This document shows, in pieces, positions 53,327 to 62,415 of a stretch of DNA of 64,000 nt. The stretch covers positions 1,488,001-1,552,000 of the forward strand of contig NZ_CP019285.1 of assembly GCF_000226975.2 (NCBI RefSeq), given 5' to 3'. The translations under genes and the position numbers were made by a program. The notes beneath the pieces were generated by a model. That model saw only the letters and a list, made by a program, of their open reading frames with translations, was not told the DNA's origin and did not search any database. How positions within the stretch are numbered: position 1 is the first letter of the stretch; every line of letters starts with the position of its first letter. This DNA comes from Halobiforma lacisalsi AJ5 (lineage in GTDB: Archaea > Halobacteriota > Halobacteria > Halobacteriales > Natrialbaceae).

Positions 53327-53479
53327 TTCCTTTCAGGGAGACATACGCCAGGACCGACAACCACTCTCCGGCGGAGCCTCGAGTGGGGTTCCTTTCTCCG
53401 TCCGCTCGTCCTCGGCTCGAGCCGTCGTCTGGATCCCGAACCCGAACCCCTTTTCACCACCGACGACAGAGTCACGTCC

Positions 53480-53809
53480 ATGTCGACCGAATCGATTAGC
53501 GACCGACGCGAGCATATCCGCTCGGTCAGCGTGACGGCGCTGTCCGCGCTGCTCGGCGTCGGCGCGGCGCTGGCGTCGTTTGCCCTCACGGGCGATCTGC
53601 CGCCAGTCGAAGCAGCGACCGACTCCCGGGCGCTGGCGATCGTCGTCGGGGCGATCCTCGTCCAGTTCCCGCTGATCGAGTACTCGGGTCTCTACGGCGA
53701 GGACGAGTTCGGCGTGAAACACTACCTGTTCATCACGTTCATGACCTTCTCGTTCTGGTTCGTCGTCTGGGGGATCCTGCTGACCGCCGAGTTCCAGGCA
53801 CAACTCTAA
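53480..53809 (+). CDS. EMC6-like membrane protein
   Basis: The protein has 109 residues with three transmembrane segments (about 18-38, 49-66 and 80-104). The polar start ISDRREHIRSVSVTALSALLG and the ending FWFVVWGILLTAEFQ fit archaeal EMC6-like/Rab5-interacting proteins. In eukaryotes EMC6 is part of the membrane protein insertion complex. It precedes ABCE1 by two bases, so the pair is cotranscribed. This links it to translation and membrane insertion. Confidence 0.78.
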   Translation: MSTESISDRREHIRSVSVTALSALLGVGAALASFALTGDLPPVEAATDSRALAIVVGAILVQFPLIEYSGLYGEDEFGVKHYLFITFMTFSFWFVVWGILLTAEFQAQL

Positions 53810-53811
53810 CC

Positions 53812-55626
53812 ATGGCCGACGATAGTATCGCCGTCGTAGACCTAGAGCGGTGCCAGCCCGATCGATGTAGCTACGAGTGCAAGAACTACTGTCCGCCAAA
53901 CCGGACGGGCAAGGAGTGTATCACCCTTCGAGGTGAGGAGGCGGACGAGGGCCAGCCCGAACAGGTCCGCATCTCCGAGGAGATCTGCCTGGGCGAGACC
54001 TGTGGGATCTGCGTCGAGAAGTGTCCCTTCGACGCCATCGAGATCATCAACCTCCCACAGGAACTGGGGGACGAGCCGGCCCACCGTTACGGGGAGAACG
54101 CCTTCTCGCTGTACGGGCTACCCGCCCCACAGGAGGGCCAGGTCACCGGCATCCTCGGACCCAACGGGATCGGGAAAACGACCGCCGTCCGCATCCTCGC
54201 GGGCGAACTCGAGCCCAACCTCGGCCGCCACGAGGACCCGCCGGGCTGGGACGAGGTGCTCGAGGAGTACCGCGGCACCGAGATCCAGGACTACATCGCG
54301 GACGTCCGCGACGGAGAGATCACCGTCGCCCGCAAGCCCCAGTACGTCGACCAGATCCCGAACCAGTTCGACGGCAACACCCGCCAGTTGCTCGAGAGCA
54401 CGGACGAACGCGGCGCACTCGAGGAGATCGCCGAACGGCTCTCGCTGGGTCCGGTCATGGAGCAGTCGATCGAGGACCTCTCGGGCGGCGAACTCCAGCG
54501 GGTCGCGCTCGCGGCGACGCTGGTCCGCGATACGGACTTCTACTTCCTCGACGAGATCACGCCGTACCTCGACATCGGCCAGCGGGTCACGGCCGCGCGG
54601 CTGATCCGCGAACTCGCCGAGGAACAGGGCAAGTCGATGCTGGTCGTCGAACACGACCTCGCGATCCTCGATCTGGTCGCGGACACGCTCCACGTCGCTT
54701 ACGGTGAGCCCGGGGCCTACGGTGTCATCACGTCGCCCAAGTCCGTCCGTAACGGAATCAACGAGTACCTCGCGGGCTACCTCGACAACGAGAACATGCG
54801 GATCCGCCAGGATCCTATCGAGTTCCAGGAGCACGCGCCCCGGACGGCTACCCACGGCGACGTCCTCGTCGACTACCCCGACCTCACCAAGAGCTACGGC
54901 GACGGCGAGTTCACCCTCGAGGTCGAGGGCGGCGAGATCCGCGAGAACGAGGTACTGGGGATCGTCGGGCCGAACGGGATCGGGAAATCGACCTTCGCAA
55001 ATCTCCTGACGGGCAACTTAGAGCCCGACGAAGGCGAGACCGATCTCGATCTGGACATCTCGTACAAGCCACAGTACGTGACGATCGACCAGCACATGCG
55101 GGTCGACGCCTTCCTCTCCTCGATCACGGACCAGTTCGGCTCCTCGTACTGGAACACCGAGATCGCCCAGCCGCTCCAGCTCGAGCGGATCATGGAACAG
55201 AACCTCTCGGATCTCTCCGGCGGGGAGCGCCAGCGGGTGGCGATCGCGGCCTGTCTCTCCGACTCCGCCGATCTCTACCTGCTCGACGAACCGTCCGCGC
55301 ACCTGGACGTCGAACAGCGGGTGCAGGCCACGAGCGCGATCCGCCGGTACGCCGAACAGCAGGACGCGACGGTGATGGTCATCGACCACGACATCTACAC
55401 GATCGACCTGCTGGCCGACCGGCTGATGGTTTTCGACGGCGAACCGGCCGTCGAGGGTCGTGCGACCCCGCCGCAGTCGATGCGTGACGGCATGAACGAG
55501 TTCCTGGCGAACCTCGACGTTACGTTCCGGCGCGACGACCGCACGTCGCGGCCGCGGATCAACAAGCCTGGCTCTCAGCTGGACAAGGAACAGAAATCAC
55601 AGGGCGAGTATTACTACGCGCCCTGA
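53812..55626 (+). CDS. rli: Ribosome recycling ATPase ABCE1/RLI
   Basis: The protein has 604 residues. The N-terminal 75 residues hold eight cysteines for two [4Fe-4S] clusters (CQPDRCSYECKNYCP, and CLGETCGICVEKCPFD). Two ABC domains follow: Walker A GPNGIGKTT and GPNGIGKST, signature LSGGELQRV and LSGGERQRV, and Walker B YFLDEITPYLD and YLLDEPSAHLD. It splits 70S ribosomes after termination with aRF1/aPelota. The order and length match other archaeal ABCE1 proteins. Confidence 0.97.
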   Translation: MADDSIAVVDLERCQPDRCSYECKNYCPPNRTGKECITLRGEEADEGQPEQVRISEEICLGETCGICVEKCPFDAIEIINLPQELGDEPAHRYGENAFSLYGLPAPQEGQVTGILGPNGIGKTTAVRILAGELEPNLGRHEDPPGWDEVLEEYRGTEIQDYIADVRDGEITVARKPQYVDQIPNQFDGNTRQLLESTDERGALEEIAERLSLGPVMEQSIEDLSGGELQRVALAATLVRDTDFYFLDEITPYLDIGQRVTAARLIRELAEEQGKSMLVVEHDLAILDLVADTLHVAYGEPGAYGVITSPKSVRNGINEYLAGYLDNENMRIRQDPIEFQEHAPRTATHGDVLVDYPDLTKSYGDGEFTLEVEGGEIRENEVLGIVGPNGIGKSTFANLLTGNLEPDEGETDLDLDISYKPQYVTIDQHMRVDAFLSSITDQFGSSYWNTEIAQPLQLERIMEQNLSDLSGGERQRVAIAACLSDSADLYLLDEPSAHLDVEQRVQATSAIRRYAEQQDATVMVIDHDIYTIDLLADRLMVFDGEPAVEGRATPPQSMRDGMNEFLANLDVTFRRDDRTSRPRINKPGSQLDKEQKSQGEYYYAP

Positions 55627-55731
55627 GACGCCGACACCGCGTTCCGTTTTCGCTTCTCGTTTCTCTCGAGCGTGTAACTCGAGTCCGAACGACCTCGCCT
55701 GGTTCCGGCGGAAGTGGCGGTCGATCGACCG

Positions 55732-56253
55732 TCAGCCGATCAATCGCTGACAGCTCCCACAGAGGTTCTCCTCTTTGATGTCGACCTCGCGCACGGTCGG
55801 CGAGAAGTTCATCACGCAGCGGTTGTTGTCGCAGTGTTCCAGCCCGTAGGTGTGGCCGATCTCGTGGACGATCTCCTTGCGGACGCGGTTCTCGAAGATT
55901 TCGCTCGCGCTCTTGTTCGAGAACCCGCCGTCGCTCGAGGTCTGGAGCCGGTAGGTCGAGACCACGCTCCCGCTGCCGTCGAGGTAGGCCAGCCCGAAGA
56001 CGTAGTTTCGCCGGCGATAGAAGAGGTCGTGTGGCGTGATCGCGATGTTCTTGTCGCCGCGGCCGACGCGTTCGGCGAGCTGGATGAACGTCTCCGCGGA
56101 GTACTGGTTCCGGCCGGAGTCGTAGGCACCGTTTGGAACCGACTGCGAGTCGTTGACCGTCACCTCGCAGTCGTAGACCGATCGTAACGCCGACGAGGCC
56201 GCCCGCTTGACCTCGGCGGTGACGTTACCGACCGGCACGATGTCGACGAGCAT
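55732..56253 (-). CDS. amzA: Archaemetzincin (M54 metalloprotease)
   Basis: The protein has 173 residues from ATG 56253. The catalytic zinc site is HEIGHTYGLEH. The second structural zinc is formed by the cysteines of HCDNNRCVMNF and LCGSCQRL, the M54 signature. There is no signal peptide, so it is cytosolic. Archaemetzincins are small aminopeptidase-like enzymes of uncertain substrate. A TATA-like box (56276-56284) is 27 bp upstream and may be shared in part with the divergent UPF0146 gene. Confidence 0.94.
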   Translation of the reverse strand: MLVDIVPVGNVTAEVKRAASSALRSVYDCEVTVNDSQSVPNGAYDSGRNQYSAETFIQLAERVGRGDKNIAITPHDLFYRRRNYVFGLAYLDGSGSVVSTYRLQTSSDGGFSNKSASEIFENRVRKEIVHEIGHTYGLEHCDNNRCVMNFSPTVREVDIKEENLCGSCQRLIG

Positions 56254-56275
56254 GGCAACTGCTATGGGCGGCGAT

Positions 56276-56284
56276 ACCATAAAC
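56276..56284. promoter_or_regulatory. Compact divergent promoter, archaemetzincin/UPF0146
   Basis: The sequence accataaac reads as gtttatggt on the minus strand, about 27 bp before ATG 56253. On the plus strand ccataaa would start a transcript near 56307, before ATG 56323. Only 69 bp separate the two start codons. Confidence 0.5.
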
Positions 56285-56322
56285 GTCCCGCCGTGTCCCA
56301 CTCTCGCCGAAATCTCGAGTCA

Positions 56323-56709
56323 ATGATCGATTACCTGCGCGGCTACGATCGGGTCGTGGAGGTGGGGATCGGTCGCCGCACCGAACTGGCCGCGACCCTC
56401 GTCCGCGAGGGGGTGGCGGTGACGGCGACCGACGTCCACCCGCGGGCGGTCCCAGACGGCGTCCGGTTCGTCGAGGACGACGTCGTCGACCCCGACCCTG
56501 CGGTCTACACGGGCGCCGACGCGGTCTACGCCCGGAACCTGCCGCCCGAACTCCACCGGCCCGCGCTCGAGGTCGCTCGCGAGGCCGACGCCGACCTGCT
56601 GTTCACCACCCTGGGGGGTGACCAGCCGGCGATTCCGGTCGAGCGGAAGACGATACGGGAGGGGACGCTGTACGTCGCTCGGGAGGGGCCGGGTTCCGAC
56701 GGGGAGTAA
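56323..56709 (+). CDS. UPF0146 family protein (Rossmann, methyltransferase-like)
   Basis: The protein has 128 residues from ATG 56323. VVEVGIGRRTELAATLVREGVAVTATDVHPRAVPDGVRF is the UPF0146 motif and looks like a degenerate SAM-binding Rossmann strand. YTGADAVYARNLPPELHRPAL follows as in the family. It lacks the rest of a methyltransferase domain. The role is unknown. A GTG at 56293 would add ten residues without similarity. Confidence 0.85.
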   Translation: MIDYLRGYDRVVEVGIGRRTELAATLVREGVAVTATDVHPRAVPDGVRFVEDDVVDPDPAVYTGADAVYARNLPPELHRPALEVAREADADLLFTTLGGDQPAIPVERKTIREGTLYVAREGPGSDGE

Positions 56710-56808
56710 CCGTAACGAGCAGCCGAGAAAGCGTCGTTCCGTCCCCCTCACCGACCTGGCCGACTACAAACCGACCGGCTTTATTCCCGCCGGCCCGTTC
56801 GTGGCCGT

Positions 56809-57696
56809 ATGAACGCAGACGCCGTCGTACTGGACGTCGACGGAGTGCTCGTCGACGTCGCCGACTCCTACCGGCGCGCGATCCTCGAGTCGATCGAGCA
56901 CGTCTACGGCCGGACGATCCGCAAGGAGGACGTCCAGCCGTTCAAGGACGCGGGCGGGTTCAACAACGACTGGGAACTGACCGACGCGGCCGCGCTGTAC
57001 GTCCTGGCGACCGAGGAGGGCTACGACGCCTCGATCGACGAGTTCACCGACCGCATCGCCGCCGAGGGCGGCGGGCTCGAGGCGGCCGAGACCGCCGTCC
57101 GCGAGGGGATCGGCGCGCGAGCGACCCAGCGCGTGACGGATCGCTGGGACCGCGACCGGCTCCGGGACGTCTTCCAGCAACTCTACCTCGGCCCCGAACT
57201 CTACCGGGGGCTCGAGGGCGGCGAGTTCGACGACGACATCGATTCCGAGGACGCGGGTTTCATCCACGACGAACCGGTCTTGCTCGAGGACGCGGCCCGC
57301 GAGCGACTGCTCACCGAGTACGACGTCGGGATCCTGACGGGTCGGCCCGAAGCGGAGGCCGAGATCGCGCTCGAGCGCGTCGGACTCGAGTCGAAAGTTT
57401 CCCTCGAGCACCGGTTCACGATGGACGACTGGGAGGAAGGAAAACCACACCCCCGGGCGCTGACGACGCTCGCAGAGCGGTTCGACGCCGACGCGGTCGC
57501 GTTCGTCGGCGACACGCTCGACGACGTCCGGACGGCGGTCAACGCGAGCGAGACGGATCCGGCGCGGGAGTATCACGGCGTCGGCGTCCTGACCGGCGGG
57601 CTTACCGGCGAGGAGGGTCACCGGAAGTACGAACGCGAGGGCGCGAGCGCGGTCCTGGAGTCGGTCAACGATCTGCCGGCACTGCTCGAGTCCTGA
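56809..57696 (+). CDS. HAD family hydrolase (TIGR01548 type)
   Basis: The protein has 295 residues. HAD motifs are [31 protein letters not shown], the Lys in [11 protein letters not shown], and [17 protein letters not shown]. The large cap (residues 20-155) and overall length match the TIGR01548 group, often seen near histidine biosynthesis genes in haloarchaea. hisH lies 3.3 kb downstream. The substrate is unknown. Its promoter includes ctttatt at 56777-56785, close to 27 bp before ATG 56809. Confidence 0.88.
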   Translation: MNADAVVLDVDGVLVDVADSYRRAILESIEHVYGRTIRKEDVQPFKDAGGFNNDWELTDAAALYVLATEEGYDASIDEFTDRIAAEGGGLEAAETAVREGIGARATQRVTDRWDRDRLRDVFQQLYLGPELYRGLEGGEFDDDIDSEDAGFIHDEPVLLEDAARERLLTEYDVGILTGRPEAEAEIALERVGLESKVSLEHRFTMDDWEEGKPHPRALTTLAERFDADAVAFVGDTLDDVRTAVNASETDPAREYHGVGVLTGGLTGEEGHRKYEREGASAVLESVNDLPALLES

Positions 57697-57711
57697 CTGC
57701 CATCGTCGGAG

Positions 57712-57747
57712 CCGTCACTTCGAGGGGAGCCGTCACTTCGAGGGGAG
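57712..57747. repeat. 18-bp tandem duplication over the response-regulator stop codon
   Basis: Two head-to-tail copies of ccgtcacttcgaggggag. The right copy contains the last codons and stop (minus strand) of the response regulator. The left one repeats them beyond the stop. Confidence 0.85.
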
Positions 57748-58179
57748 CCGCACGAAGGTAAGCCAGAACTCCTCGAAGGAGCTGACGAGGTCGACGAACT
57801 CCTCGGGCTCGACCGGCTTCTGGACGTAGGCGTTCGCGTGGAGGTCGTACGAGCGTGCGATGTCCTCCTCCGCGTCGGAACTCGTCATCACGATGACCGG
57901 GATCCGGCGGAGTTCGGGTTCGGATTTCAGCTCCGAGAGGACGTCCGCGCCGCTGATCCCGGGCAGGTGAAAGTCGAGCAACACCAGGTCCGGGTCGGGA
58001 CGATCGGCGTACTCGTCGCGTCCGTAGACGAAATCGAGCGCGGCCTCGCCGTCGGAGACGGTGTGGACGTCACAGGCGATGCCCGCCTCTTCGAACGACT
58101 CCGAGAACAGTCTGGCGTCCCCTTCGTTCGGCTCGACGAGCAGGATCGTGACGGCATCTGCAGACTGTGGGGGGTCCAT
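57733..58179 (-). CDS. Stand-alone response regulator (Rcp1-like receiver)
   Basis: The protein has 148 residues, a single receiver domain with no output domain. The acidic pair is in ILLVEPNEGDA, where the usual Asp-Asp is Glu-Pro-Asn-Glu. The phospho-acceptor Asp is in LVLLDFHLPG. The switch Thr/Ser is in VMTSSDAEED, and the Lys in YVQKPVEP. Such proteins relay phosphate from bacteriophytochrome-like or HTR-linked kinases. No kinase is adjacent. The gene is followed by an 18-bp tandem repeat across its stop. Confidence 0.92.
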   Translation of the reverse strand: MDPPQSADAVTILLVEPNEGDARLFSESFEEAGIACDVHTVSDGEAALDFVYGRDEYADRPDPDLVLLDFHLPGISGADVLSELKSEPELRRIPVIVMTSSDAEEDIARSYDLHANAYVQKPVEPEEFVDLVSSFEEFWLTFVRLPSK

Positions 58180-58333
58180 ACGGGATAGTACGGGGCGAAT
58201 CGGATCAACGTCTCGGTGACGTCGATTCCTCGATTCTACGGATGTCCGACGGGGCGTGACGGATCACGCAGCGAGGGCCGAACGCTGACCGCCGCCCGTT
58301 TTTTGCCCGCCGCCGGTGTAGCGGTGTCAATCC

Positions 58334-59920
58334 ATGCCGTCGTTTACCCGCGACGACGATCTCCCCGGCGAACCGACTTCCCCGTGGCTGGCGACGACTC
58401 GAGGGGAGACCGGAAGCGACCGCGAGGCAAGCGACGACGCCGGCGATCCGGCATCCGACCGCTCGCTCGAGTCCCTCCGGTCGGTCGACGTGGCCGTCGT
58501 CGGGGCAGGGATCACCGGCCTCTCTACCGCGATCGAACTCCGGGACCGGGGCGAGACCGTCGCCGTTCTCGAGCGCGACCGTGTCGCGGCCGGGACGACG
58601 GGGCGGTCGACGGCCAAACTGACCAGCCAGCACGGACTGATCTACGATCACCTGCGCCGGGAGTTCGGACCGCGAACGGCCGCCACGTACGGGCGCGTGC
58701 AGGAAGAGGCCATCGACGCGGTCGAAGACCGCATCGAGGAACTTGGGATCGACCCCGCCTTCGAGCGTCGACCTGCTTATCTCTACGGCGACGACGCGGA
58801 CCCGCTCGAGCGCGAGGCCGAGGCCGCCGAAGCGGCGGGGCTGCCAGCGAGCTACGTCACCTCGGTCCCGCCGTTCGAGCGCGCTCGGGCCGCGGTCCGG
58901 TTCGACGACCAGGCGGCGTTCCACCCGCGGAAGTACCTGCTCGCGGTCGCCGACGAACTGCGGGCGGACGAGGGCGCTTTCCTGTTCGAAGGGACGCGGG
59001 TCACGGACCTCGAGCCCGGCGCGCCGGTTCGCGTCCGGAGTCCGGACGGGACGCTCGTCGCGCGTCGGGCCGTCGTCGCGACGGGGTACCCGATCCTCGA
59101 TCGGGCGGGCTATTTCACCCGGTTGCACCCCAAACGCTCCTACGTGCTCGGGCTCCGGCTCGACGGCCGCGCACCCGAGGGGATGTACTACCGGACGGGG
59201 GAGAACTACCGGTCGGTACGGCCCCACCGCGACGAGGACGGTCGGCTCCTGCTCGTCGGCGGCGAGAACCACAAGACGGGCCAGGGTGGATCGACGCGGA
59301 AGCGGTACCGCCGCCTGCTGCGGTGGGCCCGGGAGCGGTTCCCCGTCAGGTCCGTCGCCTACCGGTGGTCGGCCCAGGACTACGTTCCCGCCGACCGCGT
59401 TCCGTTCGTCGGCCGTGCCGGGCCGGGGGTCGCGAACGTCTTCGTCGCGACCGGCTTTCGCGGGTGGGGGATGACGAACGGCGTCGCGGCGGGACGGCTC
59501 CTCGCCGAGCGGATCACGACGCCCGGGGAGGGGCCGGCCGAACTCGAGGTCTTCGACCCGTTGCGGCTGACGCCGAAGGTCTCGCTCGGGACGGCGCTCA
59601 CCGAGAACGCCGACGCCGTTAGCGAGTTCGCGACCGACTGGCTGCGGACGTTTTTTTCGCCCGACCGCTCCGTCCTCGAGCGGGGCGAGGGGACGGTCTT
59701 GCGACGCGGCGGGGAACCGATCGCCTGCGCGCGCGACGCCGCCGGCGAGCGCTACGCCGTCTCGGCGATCTGCCCGCATACGGGGTGTCTGGTCGACTGG
59801 AACGACGCCGAGGCGACCTGGGACTGTCCCTGTCACGGCTCGCGGTTTTCGCCCGACGGCACGCTTCTCGAGGGGCCGGCGACGGAGGGGCTGTCCTCAC
59901 GGGAATCGCCCGGCGAATGA
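58334..59920 (+). CDS. FAD-dependent oxidoreductase with C-terminal Rieske domain
   Basis: The protein has 528 residues. The FAD site is VAVVGAGITGLSTAIELRDRG near residue 55. A DAO-type oxidoreductase domain follows, with HPKRSYVLGLRL and NVFVATGFRGWGMTNGVAAG. The last 85 residues are a Rieske [2Fe-2S] domain, with CPHTGC and CPCHGSRF as ligand pairs. This fusion, common in bacteria and haloarchaea, moves electrons from an unknown amine-like donor. No ferredoxin gene is close. It has a long acidic N-terminus before the FAD domain. Confidence 0.92.
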   Translation: MPSFTRDDDLPGEPTSPWLATTRGETGSDREASDDAGDPASDRSLESLRSVDVAVVGAGITGLSTAIELRDRGETVAVLERDRVAAGTTGRSTAKLTSQHGLIYDHLRREFGPRTAATYGRVQEEAIDAVEDRIEELGIDPAFERRPAYLYGDDADPLEREAEAAEAAGLPASYVTSVPPFERARAAVRFDDQAAFHPRKYLLAVADELRADEGAFLFEGTRVTDLEPGAPVRVRSPDGTLVARRAVVATGYPILDRAGYFTRLHPKRSYVLGLRLDGRAPEGMYYRTGENYRSVRPHRDEDGRLLLVGGENHKTGQGGSTRKRYRRLLRWARERFPVRSVAYRWSAQDYVPADRVPFVGRAGPGVANVFVATGFRGWGMTNGVAAGRLLAERITTPGEGPAELEVFDPLRLTPKVSLGTALTENADAVSEFATDWLRTFFSPDRSVLERGEGTVLRRGGEPIACARDAAGERYAVSAICPHTGCLVDWNDAEATWDCPCHGSRFSPDGTLLEGPATEGLSSRESPGE

Positions 59921-59968
59921 CGGGACCGTCGTCCGAGCGTAGGCGGGAGCAGCGGGGGGCAGCGGGGA

Positions 59969-60805
59969 TCAGCGACTCGAGAGCCCCGGATACTCCGCGA
60001 TGATCCCGTCGACGCCGGCCGCCGCGAGCTGGTCGTACTGGGACCAGGTCTCGACGGTCCAGACGTTGACCGCTCGGCCCTTTTCGTGGGCTCGCTCGAG
60101 CACGTCGATCGACGGCTCGTCGGCCGGGAACCCGGCGTAGGCCGTCGTCGCGAGCGCCGTTCCGGCGACCGCGTTTCGCGGCGGATGGATCGCCTCGCAG
60201 TCGTACCGGTCGGCGACCTCGAACCCGGCCTCGAGGTCGTCCCAGACGAGGACCGCGGCGGCGTACCGGGAGTCAACCGCCCGGAGCGCGGCCAGCGCGC
60301 CCTCACAGAAGGAGGAGAACAGTAGTTCGCCGTCGAAGCCGTCACAGACCTCGACGACGCGCTCGACGAACGGTTCCCAGACCGCCCGCCGATCGTCGCG
60401 TTCGTCCGGCGCGAGCGACTCGCCGACGCGCAGGTCTGCTGCGCCGGGGTTCTTCAACTCGACGTTGAGGCCCATCGTCTCGGGGACCGCCTCGAGCACC
60501 TCGGCCAGCGTCGGCACCGTCTCGTCGGTTCCGAGCACTCGAGCCGACCGGATCTCCTCGAGGGGGGTCTCCCGGACGGGTCCCTCGGCGTCGGTCAGCG
60601 GCCGACCGTCGCGCTCCTGGGTGCCCTCGAGGCGCTCGTCGTGGACGACGACTGGCGTTCCGCAGGCGGCGGGCTGGACGTCGATCTCGATCATCGTCGC
60701 GTCGCTCGCGGCGGCCTCCCGGACGGCGCGGCGGGTGTTCTCCGGTGCGACGCCGGCGTACCCCCTGTGGGCGATATCTATGACCTCGGGCGCGGACGCG
60801 TGCAT
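59969..60805 (-). CDS. Glycerophosphodiester phosphodiesterase
   Basis: The protein has 278 residues from ATG 60805. GDPD motifs are IDIAHRGYAGVAPENT with the catalytic His and Arg, MIEIDVQPAACGTPVVVHDE with Glu and Asp, and NVWTVETWSQYDQL. It cleaves glycerophosphodiesters to glycerol-3-phosphate or glycerol-1-phosphate and an alcohol, possibly from archaeal lipid turnover. No signal peptide is present, so it is cytosolic. The upstream in-frame extension to 60985 is not part of the family. Confidence 0.92.
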   Translation of the reverse strand: MHASAPEVIDIAHRGYAGVAPENTRRAVREAAASDATMIEIDVQPAACGTPVVVHDERLEGTQERDGRPLTDAEGPVRETPLEEIRSARVLGTDETVPTLAEVLEAVPETMGLNVELKNPGAADLRVGESLAPDERDDRRAVWEPFVERVVEVCDGFDGELLFSSFCEGALAALRAVDSRYAAAVLVWDDLEAGFEVADRYDCEAIHPPRNAVAGTALATTAYAGFPADEPSIDVLERAHEKGRAVNVWTVETWSQYDQLAAAGVDGIIAEYPGLSSR

Positions 60806-60906
60806 ACCGGAACGACGACGGCCCGGGTAATGGAGGCTGTGCTGCCCTTCCGTCGTCTGCGTTTCCCCCGCAGGAGGGGTTCGCGTCCTCGTTCCCGGTC
60901 TCGAGC

Positions 60907-60981
60907 GGCACGCTCGTTGCAGGAAAGACGACATACTTGAGCGCTGCGTGCCGCTCGTTGCACGAAAGACAACACACTTGA
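60907..60981. repeat. Imperfect direct repeat upstream of hisH
   Basis: Two copies of about 35 bp (60907-60941 and 60947-60981) share gctcgttgca-gaaagac-ac-acttgagc with a few differences. The right copy ends 22 bp before ATG 61004. It could be a duplicated promoter or a regulator site for hisH and/or the divergent phosphodiesterase gene. Confidence 0.65.
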
Positions 60982-61003
60982 GCATTCTCCTCCGAGTACG
61001 GGT

Positions 61004-61666
61004 ATGAGCACCGTCCCGTCCGAACCGACGCAGTTGCTCGCCTCCGTGGTCGTCGTCGACTACGGGTTAGGGAACCTGCGCAGCGTCACCCGTGGCCTCG
61101 AGCGCGCGGGCGCAGACGTCGAGATCACCGACGATCCCGCGGCGTTCGAGGCGGCCGATGGGGTCGTCCTGCCGGGCGTCGGCGCGTTCCGTGAGGGCGT
61201 CGAGAACGCCGACCCCCTCCGCGAGGACCTGCTCGCGGTCGCGGAAAGCGACACGCCGCTGTTCGGCATCTGTCTTGGCATGCAGATGCTGCTGACGACC
61301 AGCGAGGAGGGCGAAAACGACGGCGAGTCGGCCGTCCGTGGACTCGATCTGATCCCCGGCACCAACGTTCGCTTCGACGACGGCCAGAAGGTCCCGCACA
61401 TGGGCTGGAACCAGCTCGAGGTCGAGCGCGAGCACCCGCTCGTCGACGGAGTAGATGGCGAGCACGCCTACTTCGTCCACTCCTACTACGCCGTTCCGGA
61501 CGACGGGAACGCCGTGGTCGCGACGACCGACTACGAACGGGAGTTCCCCTCGATCGTCGCCAACGAGGAGGGCACCGTCTTCGGGACCCAGTTCCACCCG
61601 GAGAAGAGCGGTGAGACGGGACTGCGGATCCTGCGGAACTTCGTCGAAATCTGCGCCGACGAGTAG
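61004..61666 (+). CDS. hisH: Imidazole glycerol phosphate synthase, glutaminase subunit HisH
   Basis: The protein has 220 residues of class I glutamine amidotransferase type. VVVDYGLGNLRSVTRGLERAG is the HisH start, the catalytic Cys90 is in FGICLGMQML, and the His/Glu are in GTQFHPEKSGETGL. It supplies ammonia to HisF in the fifth step of histidine synthesis. hisF is not in the window. The TAG stop runs straight into T5 (61667-61671), a likely terminator at the edge of the origin region. Confidence 0.95.
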   Translation: MSTVPSEPTQLLASVVVVDYGLGNLRSVTRGLERAGADVEITDDPAAFEAADGVVLPGVGAFREGVENADPLREDLLAVAESDTPLFGICLGMQMLLTTSEEGENDGESAVRGLDLIPGTNVRFDDGQKVPHMGWNQLEVEREHPLVDGVDGEHAYFVHSYYAVPDDGNAVVATTDYEREFPSIVANEEGTVFGTQFHPEKSGETGLRILRNFVEICADE

Positions 61667-61671
61667 TTTTT
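61667..61671 (+). terminator. T-tract terminator of hisH
   Basis: Five T directly after the stop codon, on the edge of the replication origin region; this would limit transcription into the origin. Confidence 0.45.
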
Positions 61672-61761
61672 CGATTCTCCCTCTCGAGGGGTACGTTCCG
61701 GATCGGTATGGGCGACCCTCGGGATCGGTGACCAGTGGAGAGTCGCGATCCGTCCGGAGAC

Positions 61762-61786
61762 ACACCCCTCGGTGCCGCTGTATAGG
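61762..61786 (-). repeat. ORB-like origin box, inverted copy
   Basis: On the minus strand this reads cctatacagcggcaccgagg followed by ggtgt, the same box as the plus-strand cluster. It is the only inverted copy and lies on the far side of the AT-richer segment. Confidence 0.75.
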
Positions 61787-62082
61787 TTCTCGAGACGGAC
61801 GGAGTGTGCTGAATACAGGGATTATAACTCATATTAATCGTCCGAAGGAGAGGGCGAGTGAGAGGCGGGGCCACTATGAATCGCTACCATTAACTAGAAA
61901 ACTTGTGTTAAATTCCATCGAGCGGATCGAACGGTTTGGCCTTCGGGCGGGGTCGAACGGCCGTACGCTCTCGAGGAGACGCCTTCCTCGACGTCCACTG
62001 CGTGTTTTCGGCTCTTACGGCCGCCCCTTCCGATCCCAGGACAGCCGAACCTCTGTTTCGAATCGACGGCCTTCCCACACCG

Positions 62083-62136
62083 TTACAGCGGCACTCCGGG
62101 GTGTGTGTCTCCCTATACAGCGGCACCGAGGGGTGT
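62083..62136 (+). repeat. ORB-like boxes 1 and 2
   Basis: ttacagcggcactccggggt (62083) and tatacagcggcaccgagggg (62114), 31 bp apart, in the same orientation and with a strong G-run. Confidence 0.8.
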
Positions 62137-62177
62137 CGAACGATCCGTTCGACCTCGATGACAAACCTTTTGAATCG

Positions 62178-62199
62178 ATACAGCGGAAATACGGTGTTC
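62178..62199 (+). repeat. ORB-like box 3, degenerate
   Basis: gatacagcggaaatacggtg keeps the acagcgg core but has lost the GGGG run. It is 64 bp (two periods) after box 2. Confidence 0.6.
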
Positions 62200-62293
62200 G
62201 CGCCGCGCTCGAGGTCGGCGATCCGACTTCGCGTCGCCTGTCGCGACGTGGGCGGAAGCTCGTGGAACGACTGGAGACGACCGGAGAGGACAC

Positions 62294-62406
62294 GATACAG
62301 CGGCACTCCGGGGTCGGCCGCACCTATACAGCGGCACCGCGGGGTCGGCGGCTATACAGCGGAACCGCGGGGTGCCTGATCCGCCATACAGCGGAAATCC
62401 GGGGTC
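62294..62406 (+). repeat. ORB-like boxes 4 to 7
   Basis: gatacagcggcactccgggg (62294), tatacagcggcaccgcgggg (62325), tatacagcggaaccgcgggg (62353) and atacagcggaaatccggggt (62385). Spacing is 31, 28 and 32 bp, all in the same orientation. Confidence 0.82.
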
Positions 62407-62415
62407 CGTATTCCT

